Translations under genes and position numbers: made by a program | Part shown: in pieces, positions 1-5,733 of the stretch | Position numbering within the stretch: the stretch's first letter is position 1 | How the letters are laid out: every line of letters starts with the position of its first letter | Assembly: GCA_028707655.1 (NCBI GenBank) | Contig: JAQWAN010000119.1 | Span: 1-6,642 of the forward strand | DNA: 6,642 nt | Direction of reading: 5' to 3' | Origin: Bacteroidaceae bacterium | GTDB taxonomy: Bacteria > Bacteroidota > Bacteroidia > Bacteroidales > Bacteroidaceae | The notes under the pieces: generated by a model | Databases searched by the model: none | What the model saw: the letters and a program-made list of their open reading frames with translations, nothing else | What the model was told of the DNA's origin: nothing

Positions 1-402
1 CACTTGATTAGGGGCTTTGCCACTTTCAGCAACGCAAATAGGGCCTTCTACCGATTTTCCAGTGATAATACGTGCAAGTTCTATAAAAATAGAACGTTCG
101 TTCTCTGGGTCGAAAACATAAATTAGGCGTTGTTCTTCATCATCAATCAATTCATTCAAAGGCGTCTCTTTCATGAGCCACACGTCCTCTTCATAGCTGC
201 TTCCACGGTCTACAATACAAACCTCTTTTTCTTTTTCCCAATCGTCATCACATAAGAAAAATGAGATATTGATATTATCCTTATAGGCCGTTGCAGCAAG
301 TATAGCCTGATGCAACTCTAAAAAGGATGCATCAGGGTCAATGTCTATTATTCGTTCGAAGTCTTCTACTTCATCCGATTTTATTTTAAATCTAAAAATC
401 AC
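1..402 (-). CDS. pRiA4b ORF-3-like small acidic protein, 3' end cut by window
   Basis: An open frame of 134 codons runs leftward off the window edge with no stop. It is bounded upstream by an in-frame TAG at 412-414. No ATG occurs near the start; the best start is GTG at 400-402, giving (M)IFRFKIKSDEVEDF, and an ATT at 409-411 is the only other early option. From memory, Bacteroidales homologues beginning MI(Y/F)RF support the GTG. The protein is acidic, with a CDDDWEKE segment near residues 51-58, a LIYVFDPENER stretch near 95-105, and an ARIITGKSVEGP segment near 111-122. These resemble the family named after plasmid pRiA4b ORF-3 (also called IS1096 TnpR-passenger-like), whose biochemical function I do not know. 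The name does not mean this copy is mobile. It follows lpxA by 13 bases and is probably co-transcribed with it. The family call is from recalled resemblance; the reading frame itself is well supported by its length and composition. Confidence 0.75.
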   Translation of the reverse strand, partial: MIFRFKIKSDEVEDFERIIDIDPDASFLELHQAILAATAYKDNINISFFLCDDDWEKEKEVCIVDRGSSYEEDVWLMKETPLNELIDDEEQRLIYVFDPENERSIFIELARIITGKSVEGPICVAESGKAPNQV

Positions 403-415
403 AATATCAATCTAT

Positions 416-1183
416 TTATCTAGTAATACCTCTTTTTGATTCACTTACAAAAGAAATTATATATTCTATTTCTTTGCTCATTGGGACCGTTTCTCTAATC
501 TCTTTAAGTGCTTCTGCCACCGTTTTTCCACTGTTATAAATTAAGCGGTACGCATTATGTATGTTGTCAATGATTTCATTACTGAATCCAGCTCTACGTA
601 AACCAATGATATTCAAACCACAAAAAGTCAAAGGGTCTCTGCCAGCAATGATATATGGAGGAATCTCTTTACTTGAGCGTGAGCCACCTTGTACCATTAC
701 ATATCCACCAATTCTACAGAATTGATGAACTAAAACAGCAGCACTAATAATAGCGTGATCATCTACAATTACTTCTCCTGCAAGTTTTGTTGCATTTCCA
801 ATAATACAATGATTCCCAACAATTGTATCATGTGCAACATGCATTCCCTCCATTAGTAGGTTATGATTACCAACAATTGTTTTCCCTTTTGCTGCAGTAC
901 CTCTATTGATTGTTACATTTTCTCTAATAAGATTATAATCTCCAATTTCTGCTGTTGTTTCTTCTCCTTTAAATTTTAAATCTTGAGGAACAGCTCCAAT
1001 AACTACTCCAGGGAAAATAGTATTTCCTTTTCCTATACGTGCTCCATATAAAATAGAGCTATGTGACATGATATGATTGTCATCCCCAATAATTACATTC
1101 TTATCGATGAACACAAAAGGATCAATATCAACATTTTCCCCAATGATAGCTTCTGGGTGAATGTAGGCTAATGAACTTATCAT
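416..1183 (-). CDS. lpxA: UDP-N-acetylglucosamine O-acyltransferase LpxA
   Basis: This cytoplasmic enzyme catalyses the first step of lipid A synthesis, moving a 3-hydroxyacyl chain from ACP to the 3-OH of UDP-GlcNAc. The 255-residue length is normal. Residues 1 to about 185 are a left-handed beta-helix of imperfect hexapeptide repeats, followed by the alpha-helical C-terminal domain (about 190-255, including NIIGLRRAGF). The HVAHD motif puts the catalytic histidine at His118 (E. coli His125) with His115 beside it. PQDLK at 66-70, NRGT at 93-96 and VHQF at 152-155 are family signatures. Counting from the catalytic histidine, Gly166 aligns with E. coli Gly173, the acyl-length ruler. A glycine there leaves room for a long chain, consistent with the long 3-hydroxyacyl groups of Bacteroidales lipid A, though the actual chain length is inference. 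The ATG lies 3 bases after the lpxC/fabZ stop and in the same frame. Confidence 0.97.
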   Translation of the reverse strand: MISSLAYIHPEAIIGENVDIDPFVFIDKNVIIGDDNHIMSHSSILYGARIGKGNTIFPGVVIGAVPQDLKFKGEETTAEIGDYNLIRENVTINRGTAAKGKTIVGNHNLLMEGMHVAHDTIVGNHCIIGNATKLAGEVIVDDHAIISAAVLVHQFCRIGGYVMVQGGSRSSKEIPPYIIAGRDPLTFCGLNIIGLRRAGFSNEIIDNIHNAYRLIYNSGKTVAEALKEIRETVPMSKEIEYIISFVSESKRGITR

Positions 1184-1192
1184 ATGTTATTT
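1181..1192 (-). other. lpxC/fabZ - lpxA junction, stop-codon-start in one frame
   Basis: On the coding strand this reads AAA TAA CAT ATG. The last sense codon of fabZ, its stop, one spacer codon and the lpxA start are all in one frame. The 12 bases match the lpxD - lpxC junction at 2570-2581 except for one purine. There is no Shine-Dalgarno sequence nearby. Terminating ribosomes probably reinitiate here, but that is inference. Confidence 0.6.
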
Positions 1193-2572
1193 GTTTTTTA
1201 TAATTTGTGCCATAAGCTCAGCTTCACAGACCACTCTCTCTCCAACAAAGGCATAGCCTCTCATTGTAGAAACACCTCTACGAATAGGGGCAGTCATTTC
1301 AACTTTAAAAATCAGTGTATCTCCTGGTATCACTTTTTGGCGGAACTTAACGTTATCTATTTTCATGAAATAGGTGGAATATTTATGGGGCTCATCTACT
1401 GAATTAAGAACTAGTAATCCACCAACCTGTGCCATTGCTTCTACTTGTAGCACGCCAGGCATCACCGGTTCGCTTGGAAAATGACCTTGAAAGAAGGGCT
1501 CATTTGCCGTTATATTTTTTACACCAACAATAGAATTAGCACCTATTTCGATAATTTTGTCCACCAATTGGAATGGATAGCGGTGAGGTAGTAGTTCGCG
1601 AATACGATTTACATCCATTATAGGCTCCTCATTACAATTGTACACTGGTGCTTGAACGCTGTGCAGTTTAATCTCTTTACGTAATTGTCGAGCAAATTTA
1701 TTATTGATTGTATGTCCTGGGCGAGTGGCTATAACTTTTCCCTTAATGGGTTTACCTATTAGTGCTAAATCGCCTATGATATCTAACAATTTGTGTCGTG
1801 CGGGTTCGTTATCCCATACCAATGGCTTGTGGTTGATGTATCCTAATTTCTTAGAATCCATATGGGGAACTTGCATGATATCGGCTAATTTATCAAAGTT
1901 GTCTTGCGACATTTTACATTCATAAATAACAATAGCATTGTCAAGGTCGCCACCTTTTATCAATCCTGCTCCAAGAAGTGGTTCAATCTCTCTAACAAAT
2001 ACAAAGGTTCTACTTGCTGCAATCTCCTCTTTGAACTCATCCATAGAGTTGATAACGGCATATTGATTTGGTATTATTTTAGATTCAAATTCCACCATTG
2101 CGTTAACACTGAATTTGTCATCTGGAAGAACGACAATAGACGATCCTGTGGCTTCATCTTTAAATTCAATCTTCGATTTGATAATATAATAGTCTTTCAG
2201 TGCACTTTGATCTTCAAGACCAACTCTTTCAATCTCTTGTATATAGAGCAAAGAACTACCATCTAAAATTGGAAATTCAGGTCCGTTTACTTTAATTAGA
2301 CAGTTATCTATACCACTAGCATATATTGCAGCTAAGGCATGTTCAATGGTACTAACTTTTACGTCTTGCTTAGCTATTACAGTACCTCTTGTAGTTTCGA
2401 TAACATTCTCTGCTACTGCATCTATAATAGGTTTATCTTCTAAATCAATACGTTGAATCTTATAACCATGATTCTCTGGAGCAGGATTGAATGATATAGT
2501 AATGTCTAATCCTGTATGAAGACCTTTTCCTCTAAGCGAAAAGCTATCTTTAAGAGTTTTTTGTTTCAACAT
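1187..2572 (-). CDS. lpxC/fabZ: Bifunctional LpxC-FabZ: UDP-3-O-acyl-GlcNAc deacetylase / 3-hydroxyacyl-ACP dehydratase
   Basis: This is a 461-residue fusion. Residues 1 to about 305 are LpxC, the zinc deacetylase of the committed step of lipid A synthesis. STIEH gives catalytic Glu77 and zinc ligand His78; HKLLDIIGD gives zinc ligands His260 and Asp264 plus Asp268; RPGH gives the general acid His287; SRTF is at 187-190. The stretch between AIV (213-215) and His260 is about 20 residues longer than I recall for E. coli LpxC, apparently a feature of this lineage. After a short linker (about 306-318), residues 320-461 form a hot-dog-fold FabZ starting at MDVNRIRELLPHRYPF, with active-site His364 in GHFP and Glu378 in LQVEAMAQ. 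FabZ dehydrates 3-hydroxyacyl-ACP for fatty acid elongation. There is no stop or frameshift between the halves, so the fusion is genuine, as is usual in Bacteroidota. The start lies 3 bases after lpxD. Confidence 0.97.
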   Translation of the reverse strand: MLKQKTLKDSFSLRGKGLHTGLDITISFNPAPENHGYKIQRIDLEDKPIIDAVAENVIETTRGTVIAKQDVKVSTIEHALAAIYASGIDNCLIKVNGPEFPILDGSSLLYIQEIERVGLEDQSALKDYYIIKSKIEFKDEATGSSIVVLPDDKFSVNAMVEFESKIIPNQYAVINSMDEFKEEIAASRTFVFVREIEPLLGAGLIKGGDLDNAIVIYECKMSQDNFDKLADIMQVPHMDSKKLGYINHKPLVWDNEPARHKLLDIIGDLALIGKPIKGKVIATRPGHTINNKFARQLRKEIKLHSVQAPVYNCNEEPIMDVNRIRELLPHRYPFQLVDKIIEIGANSIVGVKNITANEPFFQGHFPSEPVMPGVLQVEAMAQVGGLLVLNSVDEPHKYSTYFMKIDNVKFRQKVIPGDTLIFKVEMTAPIRRGVSTMRGYAFVGERVVCEAELMAQIIKNK

Positions 2573-2581
2573 ACGTTATTT
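2570..2581 (-). other. lpxD - lpxC/fabZ junction, stop-codon-start in one frame
   Basis: On the coding strand this reads AAA TAA CGT ATG, again with stop and next start in the same frame and a single spacer codon. Together with the junction at 1181-1192 it gives the shared pattern AAATAACRTATG. No Shine-Dalgarno sequence is visible in the A-rich 3' end of lpxD, so coupling to translation of lpxD is the likely way lpxC/fabZ is started. Confidence 0.6.
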
Positions 2582-3616
2582 CTTTAATAATTTTTTTAAT
2601 TCTGTAATTTCCTTCTTCATCTCATTTAAACTTTTATAAATCTCAGGGAAATTTTTGAAAAGCACTGTGGAACGAGCAAAAGTACTGTAATCGATTGCTG
2701 GCGACCCCATCAATTTGGAGTTAGATTTTATATTTCCAGCAATACCAGATTGCGCTCCTATTTGTATCTTATCTCCTAACTTAATATGTCCTGCAACACC
2801 AACTTGGCCTCCTAGCATGCACCATTCTCCAACTTTTGTGGAGCCAGCAATGCCTACTTGTGAGCACATAACAGTGTTTTCTCCAACTTCAACATTATGC
2901 GCTATTTGTACTAAATTATCGAGTTTTACTCCCTTTTTAATACGTGTAGCTCCCATCGTAGAACGATCTATACAGGTGTTTGCACCAATCTCTACCTCAT
3001 CTTCAATAATAACAATACCTATTTGTGGTATCTTATCATATCCATCGGATGTAGGAGCAAAGCCAAAGCCGTCAGATCCAACAACACTTCCTGCGTGAAG
3101 GATACAATGATTACCTATTTGGCAGTCGTGATAGATTGTTGTTTGTGGATAAAGTGTTGTCCATGAACCAATAGTAACATTATCATTGATACTTACGTGT
3201 GAGTAAATGGCACAGTGATCACCAATCGTTACATGCTCACCGATGTATGCAAAGGGTGCAATGTATACATCTTTACCTATAGTTGCTGTGGCAGCAATAT
3301 GTGCCAGTGGGTCAATCCCATTTTTTACAGGTTGGTTGGCTTGATATATATTGAGCAGTTTAGCTACACTTTCATAGGCATTATCTACCTTGATTAGTGT
3401 GGCTGAAATTGGATGTTCAGGTTCAAAATCTTTATTAACCAAGACAATGCTCGATTTTGTTTCATAGATATAATTGGTGTATTTAGGATTTGCTAAAAAA
3501 GAAATAGCACCAGTTGTTCCCTCTTCAATTTTAGCAAATGTTTGTACGGTAATATGTTCATTACCTACAACTTCTCCATCAATAACTTCTGCTATTTGTT
3601 TGGCTGAAAATTCCAT
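2576..3616 (-). CDS. lpxD: UDP-3-O-(3-hydroxyacyl)glucosamine N-acyltransferase LpxD
   Basis: LpxD adds the second, N-linked 3-hydroxyacyl chain to the deacetylated product of LpxC, using acyl-ACP in the cytoplasm. The 346-residue length is normal. Residues 1 to about 95 are the N-terminal uridine-binding domain (MEFSAKQIAEVIDGE; AISFLANPKY at 37-46). Residues about 103-305 are a beta-helix of hexapeptide repeats. QIAHN gives the catalytic His240 (E. coli His239), and GSDGFGFAP at 180-188 is a family signature. The end (about 325-346, rich in Lys, Glu and Leu) looks like the C-terminal helix or short coiled coil. The ATG at 3614-3616 opens the family's usual MEFSAKQIA start and is preceded by an A-rich AAAATAATAA stretch instead of a Shine-Dalgarno site, as is typical in this phylum. 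It is the first gene of the lpx block, 169 bases from pyrF. Confidence 0.97.
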   Translation of the reverse strand: MEFSAKQIAEVIDGEVVGNEHITVQTFAKIEEGTTGAISFLANPKYTNYIYETKSSIVLVNKDFEPEHPISATLIKVDNAYESVAKLLNIYQANQPVKNGIDPLAHIAATATIGKDVYIAPFAYIGEHVTIGDHCAIYSHVSINDNVTIGSWTTLYPQTTIYHDCQIGNHCILHAGSVVGSDGFGFAPTSDGYDKIPQIGIVIIEDEVEIGANTCIDRSTMGATRIKKGVKLDNLVQIAHNVEVGENTVMCSQVGIAGSTKVGEWCMLGGQVGVAGHIKLGDKIQIGAQSGIAGNIKSNSKLMGSPAIDYSTFARSTVLFKNFPEIYKSLNEMKKEITELKKLLKK

Positions 3617-3712
3617 TTATTATTTTTCTTTTTATTTCCGTTAATCTAGTTCGGTTTTAGTTCTTGGCTATTGTTGTGATTATTTAGTGCATAAATACCA
3701 ATATTCGCGCTG

Positions 3713-3745
3713 CAAATTACGTGTTTTTTTTTCATATTACATAAA
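3713..3745 (-). promoter_or_regulatory. Weak candidate Bacteroidetes promoter for the lpx block
   Basis: In the pyrF-lpxD gap the coding strand shows TAATTTGC, whose TAATTTG is at 3713-3719. It resembles the Bacteroidetes -7 box TAnnTTTG but is one base short. A TTTA at 3742-3745 sits about where a -33 TTTG is expected, with 22 bases between. A run of nine A residues (3724-3732) lies between the two boxes. The transcript would have a leader of roughly 90-100 bases. Both boxes are imperfect; the main support is that this is the only real gap in the window. A TAACTTTA overlapping the -33 position (3742-3749) is an alternative -7 box but lacks a partner upstream. Confidence 0.3.
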
Positions 3746-3783
3746 GTTATTCCAAAAAACATGTAGTTCTCTGCCCACGTAAT
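3716..3783. repeat. 8-bp inverted repeat in the pyrF-lpxD gap
   Basis: On the + strand attacgtg at 3716-3723 is matched by its exact reverse complement cacgtaat at 3776-3783, with 52 bases between. The arms do not extend further in either direction. The left arm overlaps the promoter candidate, and the right arm lies 2 bases beyond the pyrF stop codon. The loop is too long for an intrinsic terminator and no T-tract follows it in the transcript. An 8-bp match in a gap this size could be chance. Confidence 0.3.
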
Positions 3784-3785
3784 CG

Positions 3786-4610
3786 CTATAACAAATGGCT
3801 TAACTCTTTAGCCATCTCTGTTTGTACCTGTTTTGCTGCCCTAGAAGCGCTTTCTGCAAAGTCAAATGAATGACTTGCGTAGATGATAGCTCTTGACGAA
3901 TTCACCAATAATCCACACGTTTTATTCATACCATAACGGCAGACATCTTTTAGTGAACCCCCTTGTGCACCAACTCCTGGAACTAACAAGAAATGATTTG
4001 GAACGCATTGACGTACCTTCTTAAAAAGTTCCCCTTGTGTAGCACCAATAACATACATAAGTTGCTCCTCATTGCCCCATTTTTGTGAAGCAGTCAAAAC
4101 CTCTTCAAATAGGGGAGTACCCTCTTTGTTTTGCTGTAGCTGAAAATCTTTTGCACCCTCATTAGAGGTTAATGCAAGTAAAATAACCCATTTGTTGGTA
4201 TAGCCAAGAAATGGCGTTACGCTATCTTTTCCCATGTAGGGCGCAACCGTAACAGCATCGACCTTCATTTTCTCGAAGAAACATTGTGCATACATCTTTG
4301 CTGTATTTCCTATATCTCCTCGTTTGGCATCTGCTATGATAAGATGATGTGGATAATTGGTTTGTATATAATCGATTGTTTTCTCCAATGATATCCATCC
4401 CTCCACACCGTTGCATTCATAAAAAGCTAGGTTTGGTTTATAAGCAACACAATAATTTGCTGTTGCATCTACAATAGACTTATTGAAAGAAAAGATAGGG
4501 TCTTTTTCTTTTAATAGATGCGATGGTATCTTTGTTAGATCACTATCTAATCCTATGCAAAGAAAAGATTGTTTCTTTTTTATTTCTTCAAAGAGTTCTT
4601 GTTTATTCAT
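3786..4610 (-). CDS. pyrF: Orotidine-5'-phosphate decarboxylase, type 2
   Basis: This enzyme decarboxylates OMP to UMP, the last step of de novo pyrimidine synthesis. The 274-residue length and motif layout fit the type 2 subfamily, which is longer than the roughly 230-245-residue E. coli type. The catalytic signature DAKRGDIGNTA spans 94-104, with Lys96 as the catalytic lysine between Asp94 and Asp99. CIGLDSD near 18-24 and YKPNLAFYE at 57-65 contribute to the barrel active site. PGVGAQGG at 211-218 and NSSRAIIYAS at 237-246 form the phosphate-binding end of the TIM barrel. The ATG at 4608-4610 gives a normal N-terminus and follows prfA by 10 bases, so the two are probably co-transcribed. 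The stop is TAG. No clear terminator follows. Confidence 0.95.
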   Translation of the reverse strand: MNKQELFEEIKKKQSFLCIGLDSDLTKIPSHLLKEKDPIFSFNKSIVDATANYCVAYKPNLAFYECNGVEGWISLEKTIDYIQTNYPHHLIIADAKRGDIGNTAKMYAQCFFEKMKVDAVTVAPYMGKDSVTPFLGYTNKWVILLALTSNEGAKDFQLQQNKEGTPLFEEVLTASQKWGNEEQLMYVIGATQGELFKKVRQCVPNHFLLVPGVGAQGGSLKDVCRYGMNKTCGLLVNSSRAIIYASHSFDFAESASRAAKQVQTEMAKELSHLL

Positions 4611-4617
4611 CTCCTGC
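4611..4617 (-). promoter_or_regulatory. Shine-Dalgarno-like GCAGGAG touching the pyrF start
   Basis: The coding strand reads TAATAAGCAGGAG and then ATG. The AGGAG directly abuts the pyrF start codon, which is closer than the 5-9 bases that normally allow pairing to 16S rRNA, so it may not work as a ribosome binding site. No suitable in-frame start lies a few bases downstream, so the ATG at 4608-4610 stays the best choice. Coupling to prfA translation is more likely. Confidence 0.4.
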
Positions 4618-4620
4618 TTA

Positions 4621-5733
4621 TTATAGTTCTGCTTCTTTCATTCGTTCCGAATTCTCTGCTACTGTTAAATGGTCAATACAGTCTTGTATATCTCCATCCA
4701 TATAAGCAGCTAGATTATAAACAGAATAGTTGATACGATGGTCAGTGATACGTCCTTGAGGATAATTGTAGGTTCTAATCTTAGCCGACCTATCTCCTGT
4801 GGAAACCATCGATCGTCTACGAGTATCAATATCATCAAGATATTTTTGGTGCTCTTTATCATAGATAAAAGAGCGAAGTCGTGTTAATGCACGTGCCTTA
4901 TTTTTAGGTTGGTCTCTTGTCTCTGTACACTCAATAAGAATCTCCTCAGCAACACCTGTATTTGGATTTTTCCACATGTAGCGAAGACGAACACCAGACT
5001 CTACTTTATTTACATTTTGTCCTCCAGCTCCACCAGAACGGAAGGTATCCCATTTGATCTCTCCCTCCTTGATGTCCACCTCAAATTCTTCGGCTTCTGG
5101 TAATACAGCAACGGATGCCGCAGAGGTATGTACCCTTCCTTGTGTCTCTGTTGCAGGAATACGCTGTACACGATGTACACCCGATTCATATTTTAGCGTA
5201 CCATATACCTTTTCGCCACTAACAGAAAAAACAATTTCTTTGAATCCGCCCGATGTACCTTCATTACAATTGGAAACTTCAACTTTCCATTTCTTTGACT
5301 CACAATACTTGACGTACATTCTAAACAAATCGCCAGCAAAGATAGCAGCTTCATCGCCGCCAGCTCCACTTCTGATTTCTACAATTGCATTCTTGTCATC
5401 TTCTGGGTCAGAAGGAATTAATAAAAGTTTAATCTCCTCTTCTAGTTGAGGTATTCTTTTTTGGCAAGTGTCCAGTTCTTCTCTTGCCATTTCTTTCATC
5501 TCAGGGTCTTGCTCCGTGGCAATAATACTTTTTGCCTCTTTTATACTAGCTTGTTGTTGTATATACTCATCTCTAGCCTTGACAATTGCTTCTAAGTCTT
5601 TATATTCTTTTGTCAATTTAACGTAGCGCTTCATGTCGGATATGACAGAAGGATCAGTAATTAGTGTACCAACCTCTTCGAATCGCGACACTAACCCCTC
5701 TAATTTTTCTAATAAACTGGTGTAATCTGCCAT
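4621..5733 (-). CDS. prfA: Peptide chain release factor 1
   Basis: RF1 recognises UAA and UAG stop codons in the ribosomal A site and triggers release of the finished protein. The 370-residue length is normal for this phylum. Residues 1 to about 110 are the helical N-terminal domain. The PCRF region follows, with RSGAGGDEAAIFAGDLFRMY at 121-140. The codon-recognition tripeptide is Pro193-Ala-Thr195 in RIPATETQGR; RF2 would have SPF there. FRSGGAGGQNVNKVESGVRL (231-250) holds the universal GGQ at 237-239, which enters the peptidyl transferase centre; the glutamine is normally methylated by PrmC, which is not in this window. The ATG shares one base with the purM stop (TAATG at 5731-5735), suggesting coupled translation. 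The gene itself ends in tandem in-frame stops, TAA TAA (4618-4623). Confidence 0.97.
   Translation of the reverse strand: MADYTSLLEKLEGLVSRFEEVGTLITDPSVISDMKRYVKLTKEYKDLEAIVKARDEYIQQQASIKEAKSIIATEQDPEMKEMAREELDTCQKRIPQLEEEIKLLLIPSDPEDDKNAIVEIRSGAGGDEAAIFAGDLFRMYVKYCESKKWKVEVSNCNEGTSGGFKEIVFSVSGEKVYGTLKYESGVHRVQRIPATETQGRVHTSAASVAVLPEAEEFEVDIKEGEIKWDTFRSGGAGGQNVNKVESGVRLRYMWKNPNTGVAEEILIECTETRDQPKNKARALTRLRSFIYDKEHQKYLDDIDTRRRSMVSTGDRSAKIRTYNYPQGRITDHRINYSVYNLAAYMDGDIQDCIDHLTVAENSERMKEAEL

Noticed and set aside
1..402. A mobile element, suggested by the pRiA4b/IS1096-type family name
   Set aside because: There is no transposase, terminal repeat or target duplication, and the gene fits the operon spacing and composition of its neighbours.
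1184..2266. Three + strand open frames of 72 to 120 codons (1184-1402, 1704-1925, 1904-2266)
   Set aside because: All are opposite lpxC/fabZ, have no recognisable domains and no separate promoter; they are shadows of the real gene.
2715..3098. 127-codon open frame on the + strand
   Set aside because: It lies wholly opposite lpxD. Its proline- and cysteine-rich sequence is what the antisense of hexapeptide-repeat codons gives; no family is recognisable.
3724..3770. Intrinsic terminator after pyrF, suggested by T- and A-rich runs
   Set aside because: No stable GC-rich hairpin precedes a T-tract on the transcript strand; the nine-base run reads as A in the minus-strand transcript.
4222..4416. 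64-codon minus-strand open frame inside pyrF
   Set aside because: It is an alternate frame within the conserved catalytic region of pyrF with no family resemblance.
5054..5449. 131-codon open frame on the + strand
   Set aside because: It is antisense to the most conserved part of prfA, including the PAT and GGQ regions; the serine- and proline-rich low-complexity product looks like a shadow.
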